From: Telmatactis stephensoni
Taxonomy: Eukaryota > Cnidaria > Anthozoa > Actiniaria > Isophelliidae
Length of the DNA stretch: 64,000 bases
Assembly (NCBI GenBank): GCA_029948255.1
Contig: JALIZF010001702.1
Location: forward strand, 434,001-498,000
Reading direction: 5' to 3'
The notes beneath the pieces are model-generated. The model had not been told where the DNA came from. It saw nothing but the letters and a program-made list of their open reading frames with translations, and made no database searches. Position numbers and translations under genes: made by a program. Below, one piece after another: positions 51,601 through 62,099 of this stretch; the first letter of the stretch is position 1, and the number at the start of each line of letters is the position of its first letter.

Positions 51601-54600
51601 TGCATAATTTTTTATTAATGATAATAATTATTATTGTTAAAACGAGTTGCAAAAAGAAAGCATTCTACTTCCTGGAAAGTTGAGGGTGACATTACCCTGT
51701 TTGCTAGAGCTTTATTTAAAGTCACATTTTGTTCATCATAGAAACATTTAAACAGTGAATGTGATTTACACTGTATGCACTATCACATGTTGCATTCTGA
51801 TTGCTAAATCTACTAAAAAATAACACTACAGGCACAGATTTTTAGATTGCTTTGATTTTATTTAACCTTAGAGAGAGATTGTTGTGTTTGACAAAGTTAC
51901 TTTATTTACAGGCCAATGTACTTGTTGGGGTACATACCTAAGGACAGTCGTTTATATCTAGCTGATAAAGACATGAATGTCATTAGTTACTCACTACTAT
52001 TGTCTGTGTTGGAGTACCAGACAGCTGTTATGAGACAGGACTTTGACACTGCTAAACAGGTATTGGATATTATTAGCATTGATTAGCATCATTGTCATCA
52101 TCATCATCACCACTTTCATCATGATGTCATCATTTTGTTACCATCTATCATCATAACCATGATTATATCCCATGTTTGTGCCAGGTACTACCAACCATAC
52201 CAAGAGATCAACGTAATCGTGTGGCCCATTTCCTGGAAAAACAAGGCTTTAAACAACAAGCTCTGGCTGTATCATGTGACCCAGAACACAGGTAACCCAA
52301 TACAAATTTAAAAATAGAATAACAGATTGATGAATGATAACTGTGGCAATTATCAATAAATTACAACATGTTTTGAAATAACATGTCGATATCTTTCAGG
52401 TTTGAATTGGCTATTAATCTCAGTGAGATGAAGATTGCATATGAGATTGCTGTTGAAGCAGAGGTAGAATATCATATAATTGCTTGTAATGCTTGTTGTA
52501 TGTTCTGTTGTTGTATCTTTGTATTTGTGAGTCTGATACCTGCTTGTGAATTGTCCTGTCTTTGCCTGTTTCCACATGTCCTTTTCTGTCCCTTAGTAAG
52601 TCTGTTTGTCTTCTATTTGTCCTGTCGATGTGCGTGTAAATCTGTTACTACTGATATATTCCTGTCCTTCTCATCTCAGTCTATGTACCAGCTTGTGGAT
52701 TTCCCAGTCCTTTCCTGTATCTCGTATCAATCTTTTTTCTGTAACCTTTCGAATTCTTTTGTTTTTGCTTCTGTTTTTGACTAGTTCTTGTTTTCATTTC
52801 AGAGCGAGAGTAAATGGAAACAATTAGCAGAATTAGCTATTTCAAAATGTCAAATCCAACTAGCTCAAGAATGCCTGCACCACGCCCAAGACTTTGGTGG
52901 GTTGTTGCTATTAGCAACCTCATCAGGTGATGCTGACATGATTGCAAGACTGGCTGTTACAGCAGCGAAGAAGGGGAAGAATAATGTCGCCTTCTTGGCT
53001 TATTTTGTACTTGGAAGGTGAGAAATTGCATTCGAAAGAAATTTGGGAATAAATCGGAATGGGGTGCATTTTTAATGAAAAAACGAAAACAAAACAAACA
53101 AACAAATACGGGACAGCATGGATGAGAATATGAATGACTGAACAAGAATTTTATTCTTGGCTATCTTTTCAGTTAATAAACATATATTGGTTGAGCTCGT
53201 ACTGACATACTTTTGTTTTTGTTGTCTAGAGTCGAAGAGTGTCTTGACTTACTGTGTAGTACTGACCGTTACCCTGAAGCTGCGTTTATGGCCAGGACAT
53301 ACGCACCTAGTCAAGTATCCAGGTATTTACGTAACCTATATTACATTTACGTACGCATCGAAACTTGTAGTTGCGCTCCTTATTGCGTATAGTTGCGTAT
53401 TTCGTTATTTGTACATACATGTAAGGACGTGTTGTTCAGCATTGGCAACGTCTTACGTATAGACGTAATTAAGACAAGTGTTACGTTTGGTGACTCTTGC
53501 GTAAGTTTTGGGGAGGTACGGTTAACGTAAATATCTGTAATTTTTTTCCGCAGAATTGTGAAATTATGGAAAGAAGATTTAGAGAAAGTCAACAAGAAAG
53601 CAGCCGACTCGTTGGCAGACCCGTCGGAGTATGAGAACTTGTTTCCTGAATTCCAGGAAGCTGTCATGGCCGAACAGTTCTTGAAACAAGAGAGACTCAA
53701 CTTGAAGCCTGCTTCACAGTATAAATATGTGCAGGTTAGATATGGTCTGTCTGTCTGTCTGTCTGTCCACAGTACATCCGATAACTGATATGTCCACTAG
53801 TTGTTCAACCCTTTTCTCACATCATTGTTTTTAATAATAGAGCAACAGTCAACGGGACGTGTTTGAAGAATTGAAAGCAGCAAAGGAGAATGGAACACTA
53901 GACTCTCTTATTGTGAGTAGTGATTGAAACGAATAGAGCAGATATGTAGACTCCCTTATTAGAGAAACAAATAGAGCAGATATGTAGACTGCCTGAGAAT
54001 GTGCATGTCTGTCCTTCTAATGCAGTTCTCCTCACTGGGAAAGCCATTTTCAATGATCCAGAAGGGAGAAGCTTGCAAGAAAGAGAAGCATCATTCCCCC
54101 TCTTTGCTTGGCCTCTTCCTATTTCACTCTAGGTCTCCCAGTAAGACTGCATCGCAGGCTAGCGATTGGTCACCCTGTGGTTTTTGATACTAATTTGCAA
54201 ATACTCTTCACTAGTCTGCAGCCGAGAACATGTCTATTGGTGACCTTAGTGATTCCTTGAATCAAACTGATACACAGCCACCGTTATTCAGCGCACCCAC
54301 TCAATCATTAGAATCCAGACCCCCTCAACCGATACAGGAAGCGCCACCACCGGAACCTGTGTTCAAGTCTCCTCCGCCACAAGAGTCGAAATCTTCAGAA
54401 AATGAAATAAAAGTCGATACGTCTAAACTCAGTGATGAAAAGGTCTGTAATGCAATATATTACCACCGTGTGCATAATTACGAGTCCAGCCAGACTAAAG
54501 TCCCGATTGGGATTTGGTCAAAGGCTACCGGGAAGCCAGCAAAGTGTAATGTATAGAAAACTCCGTCTCTGTCTGGATTTTTGGTAGCCTATTGACCAAA

Positions 54601-56489
54601 TTTCTAATTGAGACTTTAGTCTGGCAGGACGCGTAGTTTTGCACACTGTAGTAATACAGCGAAACCTAATAACAGCCCTGCTTTAGGTGACCAGTTTAAT
54701 ATTTATATAATGGTTGGTATATTACGCTTGCTCTGATTGGTCAAGAACCGTGTGTAACGCATAGATGACGCCATTGAATCTAACGCGCGCTTTGACTGGT
54801 TGAAATGCTTCGATGGATATTATATATACACCACATTTTGAGGTCATCTGTGCATCTATTAGAGTACAGACGCACGGAAAAATGGAATCTATTTGTTAAA
54901 TCGGCTGCTTTTCCTGGTCCTTGTGGCTGTTATGAAATGGTTCCACTGTATTCTGTTTTTGCCATTTGAAAAGGACTGCGACAATCATGCTTTATTGGAT
55001 CTGGAGGAAAAGTTACACTGCTCGCAGTCAACATTTATTTTAAATGTACCTCTATAGTAACTATTGTTCATTCTAGTGTCCAATGCCTTCTAACGCTTGC
55101 GTCCTAATTGAAGGGCATTGTATTCTCCCATACATACTACTGCTCTATTCCAATATTATATGTACGCACTAGTTCGCTTTTACTGAGGGAGGAAAACCGG
55201 AGGACCCGGACAAAACCCTCGAAGCAAGGGAGAGAACGAACTGACAAATTTAAGTTACAGAACACTGTAATGATGGTCAAGGTGTTTACTAGTGAAACGC
55301 GTTTGCGTTAGGATTCCTTTGAGCGATACTGTATTTGATGCCACGTCCGGAAATCAAACCCGGGAGGTTCCACAAAGGTGACATACCTGCGCTGTCACAA
55401 CTCGGTCACCCTTGAATGCTAAGCCTGGTTAATACTACATGTTTGTTTCTCACACGAACAGCTCAAACTCCTGATGTGCGTTATGTTACAGGATGACGAT
55501 GATGATGACTTGGACTTTGAAGACGCCGCGAACGACGACGTGAGTAATATATCTAAGCGCACGTTTGAGGGAACGGGGGAAGGGGAGGGGGACTGGGGTG
55601 GGCACTTACATCTCCCTACCAGACTGGTGGTAGTGGGGGCAGAGGGTAGAGGGGGAAGGGTATTTCTAATTTAGGATAATTGTATATTGGAATGTTTTGG
55701 TAGAATAATGTGGAGAGGAGATGTGGTTATTTGACAATTTTGCTCAAGAAGAAAGGTGCTTACTTAAGGTGGCGCTTGTTCAAGAGAAGGCAGCGATTCG
55801 TGGATTCACCATACATATAATTGATGCGTTTTTGTTTTGTTTTGTTTTTTCATTAAGCGAATTTCGAACATGATTGGGACACGGTGCGATTTTCTCTATT
55901 CTGTAATTGCATCGTAACTAGTTTTTAATCGCAATTGGGCATTGCCACACTGATTTCTGATGAAGTCCGTTTCCGTGCAGTTTCCGTGAATATATCGTAG
56001 GTCCGTAATGTAACCATACCGTAACCATCACTCTGAATGCAATTATTTGGTGTGTTTCCGTACAGTTACCGTAACTTCACCATAGGTCCGTAACGTTAAA
56101 TTCGCATTAAACGTGCAACCTATACAGTTGAACCTCCCTTAAAGGGAGAATTGAATTGGCCAGAATTGGTGTCCGCTTATGGGGGTTTAATTAAAATGTA
56201 GAGTTTGCTAGGAGGAGAGACCGAGGGTTGCTGTCCGCTTATGGCAGGTGTCTGCTTATGGCAGGTGTCTGCTTACTGGAGGTATTCATTAGTGGATGTT
56301 TGACTATACACCTATCGTACCTGGATCTAATCCTCAGTTCTATTTTTCCTTCTCTTTAACCCTTTAAATACATATAAACACCGTGAAAAACCCTAAGTGA
56401 ATTAATTTTAATACCACTTCTCGTTCCAGGACGATTTTAACTTCGACGATGATGACCTACTCGATGACGATGATCTTCTTAACGACTAG
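42120..56489 (+). CDS. COPB2: Coatomer subunit beta' (beta'-COP), complete gene
   Basis: 27 coding exons: 42120-42122, 42313-42333, 44200-44353, 45182-45231, 45677-45721, 45891-45972, 46053-46201, 46328-46381, 46578-46670, 47038-47137, 48544-48686, 49080-49179, 49733-49943, 50245-50330, 50555-50661, 50900-51116, 51531-51588, 51912-52059, 52185-52291, 52400-52463, 52803-53017, 53230-53322, 53554-53734, 53841-53912, 54215-54442, 55492-55539, 56430-56489. Every intron is GT-AG and all phases agree, giving 962 residues (human about 906). Exon 1 codes only for the initiator Met; exon 2 begins PLRLDIK. Residues 1-300 are a WD40 propeller ([43 protein letters not shown]), which in this family reads dilysine ER-retrieval signals. 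Residues about 300-600 form a second propeller ([39 protein letters not shown]). An alpha-solenoid follows ([25 protein letters not shown]), then a proline-rich linker and a tail made mostly of Asp. It works in the COPI coat on Golgi-to-ER vesicles. Identity is certain; only the exon 24/25 junction is less conserved. Confidence 0.97.
42334..44199 (+). other. COPB2 intron 2
   Basis: 1.9 kb intron between PLRLDIK and [10 protein letters not shown] see no gene or clear repeat inside. Confidence 0.85.
44474..44812 (-). CDS. Unrecognised 112-residue ORF between terminal repeats, antisense in COPB2 intron 3
   Basis: The start I prefer is the ATG at 44810-44812 (AACAAGATGG context); a longer form would begin at 44857. 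The first 23 residues ([20 protein letters not shown]...) carry several basic and no acidic residues, as in mitochondrial targeting peptides. Residues about 46-66 are three consecutive heptads ([21 protein letters not shown]), matching degenerate 21-base DNA repeats and suggesting a short coiled coil. The tail is Ser/Asn-rich. No known domain is recognised. In front of the ATG, 44863-44890 is tandemly repeated at 44891-44918. It could be a captured 5' exon of a host gene, a nested gene, or a chance frame. Confidence 0.35.
   Translation of the reverse strand: MATFAAASKLLKIHTRIHKCVRGRLTLKEVNEQHFRFESFHKLKTQMDSNDTQIDLNEVQMNSKEHDAILDSYNSIFTGESSGNVDSISSKYPVSNLGNESRSRHANVTSLK
44863..44918. repeat. 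Two-copy 28-bp tandem repeat
   Basis: The unit starting CGGTCAGCGGTTAATG and ending CAGCGAGTTA is present twice without change, with a third decayed copy just to the left (from about 44854). Confidence 0.9.
45281..45626 (+). repeat. tRNA-derived SINE with (ATT)n tail in COPB2 intron 4
   Basis: The tRNA-like head has A box TGGCCGAGTGG at 45288-45298 and B box GGTTCGATTCC at 45332-45342. The body includes the hairpin CCAACTGG/CCAGTTGG (45424-45451), and the tail is a long ATT run (45559-45626). The flanks of the head do not pair as a tRNA acceptor stem, so this is not a working tRNA. It lies within the intron 445 bases long between exons 4 and 5. Confidence 0.85.
47300..48270. mobile_element. 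Probable transposon remnant in COPB2 intron 10
   Basis: Intron 10 (47138-48543) is by far the longest in the middle of the gene. Near 47304-47316 ACTCGTGCCC is mirrored by GGGCACGAGT near 48257-48268, which could be terminal repeats. Inside, a short plus-strand frame from 47473 ([15 protein letters not shown]...) runs 33 codons to a stop. No transposase is recognised, and the ends are tentative. Confidence 0.4.
48307..48420. repeat. Inverted repeat in COPB2 intron 10
   Basis: GCAGCACCCCTA and AGACCAAT on the left are mirrored by TTGGTCT and TAGGGGTGCCGTAC on the right, around an AT-rich loop. This is a small foldback of unknown family. Confidence 0.5.
48718..48891. mobile_element. 174-bp MITE in COPB2 intron 11
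   Basis: The left end CAGTGAACTC...TGGACACC is mirrored by the right end GGTGTCC...GAGTTCACTG, an inverted repeat of about 28 bases with a few mismatches. The interior repeats AGAGAGGTGTCCATCTTAG-like motifs. CAGT ends with TA-like flanks are reminiscent of pogo/Tigger-type elements, but the family is not proven. Related motifs occur at 56126-56307 and in the minisatellite at 57440-58045. Confidence 0.75.
49355..49480. repeat. T-rich low-complexity tract in COPB2 intron 12
   Basis: (TTTA)n, then (TTG)n, then T/C-rich sequence; open frames across it are artificial. Confidence 0.9.
50735..50823. repeat. (CCCT)n microsatellite in COPB2 intron 15
   Basis: C run, then about twelve CCCT units, then CCTT units, within the 238-base intron between exons 15 and 16. 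Confidence 0.95.
53742..53768. repeat. Short (GTCT)n microsatellite in COPB2 intron 23
   Basis: Six GTCT units directly downstream of the exon 23 donor. Confidence 0.9.
55185..55412 (-). repeat. tRNA-derived SINE in COPB2 intron 25, antisense
   Basis: On the minus strand GTGACCGAGTTGTGACAGCG (55390-55409) is A box-like and CGGGTTTGATTTCCGG (55347-55363) is B box-like. The body runs toward lower coordinates and ends near a block reading GAGGGAGGAAAACCGG on the plus strand. Confidence 0.6.
56126..56307. mobile_element. MITE related to the intron 11 copy, in COPB2 intron 26
   Basis: The left end ACAGTTGAACCTCC is roughly mirrored by the right end (GTCAAACATCC on the opposite strand). The interior repeats GGTGTCCGCTTATGG and GGTGTCTGCTTATGG. 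Ends are less well kept than in the 48718-48891 copy. Confidence 0.5.
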
Positions 56490-56709
56490 ATTTTATCTTT
56501 TTTCTAATACCTTAAAAGAGTGCCGTCAAAAATCACAGCCCTTGGAACTTGACATACAACCTTCTAGAAGATAAATTCTCGCTACTTTTAGACGACATTT
56601 TCATCGATCGTTTCTTGGTATCATTTTCGATTGATGGAGTCTGTGAAGGGTGTATCCGCAAACCGTCGATTACTTTTCATAAATGCATTATTTGCAAAGT
56701 GAATCTAGT

Positions 56710-56715
56710 AATAAA
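56710..56715 (+). terminator. COPB2 polyadenylation signal
   Basis: AATAAA lies 221 bases after the COPB2 stop codon and is the first one downstream that I see. Confidence 0.6.
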
Positions 56716-57300
56716 TATATTGGTACTCTTGTCCATAAATCATAACTAAAAACAGAAGTAAAATCTTAGTTATATGTGTAAAATCTTGTTAATCTCGTGG
56801 AATTGAATTTTTTGGGGGGAGTACCCCAGGAACATTACTGGGACCCCTTTTGTCAGGTATAGATGACTGATAAAATTAGAATATCTTCGTGTCTTTCGTC
56901 CAGAAATGACATCAGAGGGAAAAGTCTTCGTGTTTTGACTTGTAATTCCGTATTTGTACCCAAGGAAGTCACCTTCAACTATGCTATCTATGAAAATACA
57001 TTACACTTTCCGGGGGAAACCCTAAAGGAAACCACAGGGGCCACTCTCAACTGTGAACACAAAATAAACTATATCCGCTTATGAAAACACGCTTTTATTA
57101 TTACAATTAGATAGCAAAATTAAAATCAAAATGAGTTGAAATATTAGTTTTGGATAAAAATAAATAAATTGGTTATTATTCTCTCTTGCTTTGAGGATTA
57201 TTCTCGAGTCTTCAGGTGTGTGTACTTTGAAGGCATTTCGATAGGTTCCCCAACAAGCCGTGGGCATCGGCGTCCCACTCGGTTGTAAAAATAACATTAT
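56716..57300. other. Intergenic, downstream of COPB2
   Basis: No gene is recognised. A short (TTTCAA)n run follows at about 57315-57350. Confidence 0.5.
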
Positions 57301-57439
57301 CTCGAGCTGTAGTTCTTCAATTTCAATTTCAATTTCAAACTTCAATTTCAATCTCGAAATCCCCTAGGTTGGTTAAAATTTATTCGAATTGGTTTGCTTG
57401 ATTGATAAACATGAAAAATTAATTAATTTATTCCTTATG

Positions 57440-58045
57440 GCCCTTTAATCGGTGTCTAATTGAAGAGGTGTCTGTATTGAAGAGGTGTCTGTATTCTAGA
57501 GGTCTGTATTCTAGAGGTGTCTGTATTCTAGAGGTGTCTATTCTAGAGGTGTCTATTCTAGAGGTGTCTGTATTCTAGAGGTGTCTATTCTAGAGGTGTC
57601 TCTATTCTAGAGGTGTCTGTATTCTAGAGGTGTCTGTATTCTAGAGGTGTCTGTATTCTAGAGGTGTCTGTATTCTAGAGGTGTCTGTATTTTAGAGGTG
57701 TCTGTATTCTAGAGGTGTCTGTATTCTAGAGGTGTCTGTATTCTAGAGGTGTCTGTATTCTAGAGGTGTCTGTATTCTAAAGGGGTCTGTATTCTAAAGG
57801 GGTCTGTATTGAAGAGGTGTCTGTATTCTAGAGGTTTATGTATTCTAGAGGTGTCTGTATTCTAGGGGTGTCTGTATTCTAGAGGTGTCTGTATTCTAGA
57901 GGTGTCTGTATTCTAGAGGTGTCTGTATTCTAGAGGTGTCTGTATTCTAGAGGTCTGTATTCTAAAGGGGTCTGTATTCTAGAGGTGTCTGTATTCTAGA
58001 GGTGTCTGTATTCTAAAGGGGTCTATATTCTAGAGGTGTCCGTAT
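57440..58045. repeat. 17-bp minisatellite, about 35 units
   Basis: The unit GAGGTGTCTGTATTCTA is repeated with few changes (some units lose GTGT or have AAGGGG for AGAGGTG). Flanking units read ATTGAAGAGGTGTCTGT and look like the start of the array. The unit length is not a multiple of three, and no frame stays open. Confidence 0.97.
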
Positions 58046-58491
58046 TAGAGGGGGTATTATCGTTATTTGAAAGAATTCACTCTATAATTTATCGACTTGA
58101 AAACGACCTCCCGCTTAGAATTACGTCCCCTCATTTCAAGAAAATTATGCTGAAATTAGGTGTCAAGTAGCGCTGATTAACTTGCAAATAAACATTTTAA
58201 TATCGGGTAAGATAATAAAACCGTTTTAAATCAAGTATCCAGTGTGGAAACACCCCCAACTCTTATCGAGAGTTCAGTAGATCTACTGTCTTCGTCTGGT
58301 CGAATGTGTTTGATATTTCTTGATGGTCAAATGTTGGAATTTAAATCCTGAAACACTTCAAAGTCCAAGAATTAAGGTAAATTTCTTGATGTCATAAATG
58401 TGCAAATTTCTGTCGATAGGAGAGCGGCTTATTCATGATTCAATTGAAATATTGTTTTTGGTATTTTCATGTCTCATTCCTGCTCTAAGGC
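58046..58491. other. Intergenic between minisatellite and palindrome
   Basis: About 450 bases of AT-rich DNA with no feature I can name. Confidence 0.5.
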
Positions 58492-59153
58492 TAAGGTCTT
58501 CTAAAGGTTCACGATGTCACCTCGCAAAAAAAAAAATAATAATTTAGTCAGAATTCACGGTATAATAAATTATGTCGTTCGAAAGCTGTTAAAACGTAGA
58601 TGATAATGATACATTGTAACTTTCTTTAAAAGGGCATCGCTAATTCTTATGGGGTTTTAAATCAAAACCATTAGACTTTGCTCAGCGAGATATAGAAGTG
58701 CAAAACAATTTATTATTTTCAAAAAATTTTTTTCATTGTTTGATCTTGAGAAAAATGTCCAGCAAAACGGTGTCGGGGTTTTTATTTTTTGTTTATATGA
58801 CGAATTTTGTCCAAATTTACGAGAAAATTTAGCACTTTCAGCTTTAACCAAGGATAAAATGCATCATATCGAAAAAACCGGACACAGTTTTGCTTGGCAT
58901 TTGTCTCAAAATCGAAAAGTCAAGAAGCGTTTTTCAAAAACAAATTGCTTTGCACTCGCCGAGTGAAGTCTTATGGTTTTGTTTTAAACCCCCCAAAATA
59001 TCAATGCCGGCCCTTTTAAAGCAAATTGAAATGTATCGTCATCTTCTACACTACAGCTTTCAAACGATATAATATATTGTTATTATACCGTGAATTCTGA
59101 CAAAGTGCGAGCTTTTTTCCGAGGTGACGCCGCGAACCTTTAGGAAGACCTTA
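58492..59153. repeat. Long imperfect palindrome (foldback element), about 660 bp
   Basis: The left half read forward and the right half read in reverse align from TAAGGTCTTC at each end nearly to the centre near 58823. Shared blocks in order are GTCACCTCG, GTCAGAATTCACGGTATAATA, CGTT(C/T)GAAAGCTGT, GATACATT, CTTTAAAAGGGC, AAACCAT(T/A)AGACTT, GCAAA(A/G)CAATTT and AAA(A/C)TG(T/C)C(C/A)A(G)CAAAAC. Each arm is about 320 bases with almost no loop. The short open frames in it are products of the symmetry. Confidence 0.85.
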
Positions 59154-59154
59154 A

Positions 59155-59964
59155 CGACGTTCGCGGGCATTGTTCACGGGCACTTTTACTGCGCACGCTA
59201 GCGCGCGCTAGCTCAATAAATCCAAGATGGCGGCCTAAAAATATTTTTTCCGGTAATTATTAAATTTCGATCTTTTCAAATGAAACTTACTTTTATAAGA
59301 AGAAAAAATAAAAACAAGGAATTTGACTGAAGAAAAAAATCATTCAGATTGAAAAGCTCCCGAAAAAAGGACGAAAAAGATTTTAGTAGACCCAGTCTCC
59401 ACTCGGTATTCAAGATGGCGGGGAAGTTTTCAAACTTTACGGCTCGATATCTCGGAAACGAATACGGTGACCCCCACTTTTTTTAGTCTTAAAAGGAAGG
59501 TATTTTGGAGTAATACAACATTTCTGAAAAAGAAAAAAATCTCATCACAAGGGACTTAATGACAACGGTTTTTCGCTAAAAATTACACCCCTTCGTCTCA
59601 TCGAACACCACCGATTTCAACAGCAGCGCACGCAAAAAAACACTCGTCAAAACTCAGAGAGATTCATTCATGCTTAAATGACCAAATATTGTTGTCAACA
59701 ATAGTCTCATACAACTGCAGATGAAATTTCTGGTCGTTTAAGATGCGTTTTATATTTTTAGTATCTATTTTCTCGCCCGACTCGTATAGCGTATTTCGCG
59801 CGCTTTTCTTTAGCAATTTCGACAAAATTGTACGGCTCATAGCTCGAAAACGAATACGGTACCCCCTCTTTTTTATCTCGTTTATTCAAAGTGTATATCA
59901 TAAAGTATCAGTATGCGAAATTTCATTAAAATGACATCACAAATTCAATTGCCCGCGAACGTCG
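59155..59964. mobile_element. TTAA-flanked non-autonomous transposon, 810 bp
   Basis: Ends CGACGTTCGCGGGCA (left) and TGCCCGCGAACGTCG (right) are perfect 15-base inverted repeats, each bordered by TTAA (59151-59154 and 59965-59968). Duplication of TTAA is the mark of piggyBac and Kolobok elements. The interior has no transposase. It holds two copies of CAAGATGGCGG (near 59223 and 59410) and two related blocks reading CGGCTCGATATCTCGGAAAC (near 59440) and CGGCTCATAGCTCGAAAAC (near 59833), the second shortly before the right end. Both blocks run into GAATACGGT. Confidence 0.85.
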
Positions 59965-59968
59965 TTAA

Positions 59969-61272
59969 AGAGGTTTTATTGTCGGCTTTGTTCAATTCAT
60001 CAGTAGTAGTTTTATTCATTATTTTCTTTACCGAGAATTCGGTGTTTCGGTCCCGTTTTTGTCTCTGCGATATTTTCACCCGAGTTTCATATTGCTTCTT
60101 TTTTCCATTTTCAATGAAATTGGAAACATGATTTAAACTTGATATCGATGATAGAAATCGTCTTTTCAAGCCGGTTCAATAATTAATTTATGAATTTTTT
60201 GTGTAAAATATCTTACCGAACGTCTGTTTTCACAACAATTTCTCTTTACTTCACATCTCCGACTCAGATATTTGACTGTAATTATAGTTAGCAAAAAACC
60301 TTTATAAACCCCAATTATTTTATTTCCTCCCTATATTTTTGATATTGTATTTTGTTTCCTTTTCAAACTTGTCTTAGATATTTTTTCAATGAAATATTTT
60401 CTGTGAGGCCAGAATAAAGTTTAGAACGGAATGTAGCATTTAGAATTAAACATTAAACTTTCTCCGAGGTTTGAACACTAAATTGCGATAAATGTGATCC
60501 GTCGAAGGGAAATAGCTTAGTTCTTAGATAAAACCCTCGCCGGACGACTTGTACTTGAAGTTGTGACAAATAATACTGATTTATTGAGTTCATTTTGCTC
60601 TGTGTGGGTCCTTAACTATTGACATGAAGTGACATTTTCCCAAGTGATTCTCTAAAAACTATGAATTTAGAGCTCTTTGTTTTAACGTCTAAGCTATAAT
60701 CCATGCTGTCTAATTCCGCAATGCCATTGTATAATGTCTAATCTTCTATAAACCCATAACTAAGAATGATTTATTCCCAAATCCTTAGTCGTTTAATTTG
60801 GACTTCTTGTTATGGCTTTTCACTAAAAATCACATTTCCGCCAAAATGACTCTCCAAAGCAACCCCAACAATGTTTATCAAAATTTCTAGGTTTACGTAT
60901 ACAAAGGCTGCATTTACAAGAATTTTTCATCAACAAAGGGTTATTTCTATCAATATTTTATATGGAATTGCGTTTAGTTTTCATATTAGCAAATCATGGT
61001 TTCTAAAATCACAGCCAATGTCATTTCCCAGAGGTGTTTATCGTTTATATTACGAGTGGTTTTTACTAATTAAATGTCTTTTACAAAAAGCTTTTGATGA
61101 CTTCCATATCTAAGTGCATTATTTTCGCAATGGTAAGTAGTCCCTGACCTTTCCTGACCTTCCCTTTGCACATATACCTTTAAGATGTATAGTAATAAAG
61201 TAGATGTCCGACTGTCAAGCTGCCGATCTTAAAGCGATTTTATTAAACCGGTGAAAAATTGGGCAAACTTGA
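59969..61272. other. Intergenic, no gene seen
   Basis: AT-rich with short open frames lacking any recognisable domain. Confidence 0.5.
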
Positions 61273-61448
61273 GTGATTTTGTTTAATCCGTGAAAAAAAA
61301 TTGGAAGCTAATAGTTGGTCGACTTAATCGATTGTTTTTACCAACTAGTACTCACTAGATGGTCATCTTTTTTTCACGGGTAAAATAAAAACTAGATTGT
61401 TATCTTAGTTTGTACTTTGCGGCATCTTTACGGATTAAATAAAATCAT
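61273..61448. repeat. Small foldback repeat
   Basis: GTGATTTTGTTTAATCCGTGAA at 61273-61294 is mirrored by TTTACGGATTAAATAAAATCAT at 61427-61448. An inner AGTTGGT/ACCAACT hairpin lies at about 61310-61345. The core TTAATCCGTGAA also forms the ends of the element at 41564-41708. Confidence 0.55.
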
Positions 61449-62099
61449 GCATTATCTGCCAAAACGATTTTTTCCCTTGTACTATATGATGCTTAATCCT
61501 TTAGTTGGAAATGACTATATATACTTATGACTACATATTTTATGCATGCAAATTTCTATATATTTTTCCTGTAAAAGTTGAATCAATATTTCTAGTTTCA
61601 AAATATCATGTCTAAGCGCCGTTGTGGGCTGGTGTCAAATCAATACAGAAACTTGAACACGTATCCAAAAACACAATCCCGTCAACTTCCCGCTAAAGTG
61701 TATATTGAACTAAATTATGTAATTGATAATACTACTATCTTAATAAGTTTTTTTTTCTTTCAGGCCTCTTTTTCTCGATTCAATTAAGATAAGGGGCGTC
61801 GATACCAGCAAATGACGGTAATATTCTTTGCTGCTTGCTTGGAATCCGCGCGTCTACACAAATATTTTTATTACAAATTCTCAATGCCAAATATTGGTCT
61901 ATATATGGTCAATATTCTTTGATGCTTGACAAACACAATGGCTTAAAAGCTAGAAGTTAGCCTTCAGTTCGGCAAAGAGAATTTCTCACATATAGATGGT
62001 GCCCTCTTGTAGACGATTTCTCGAAGCAGATTTTTCAAATCTTGCGCTTCCAGGTCATCAACTAGAGCGTTTCGCACGGTTAGAATGACCATCTTTGGA
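61449..62099. other. Intergenic, no gene seen
   Basis: AT-rich; nothing recognised. Confidence 0.45.
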
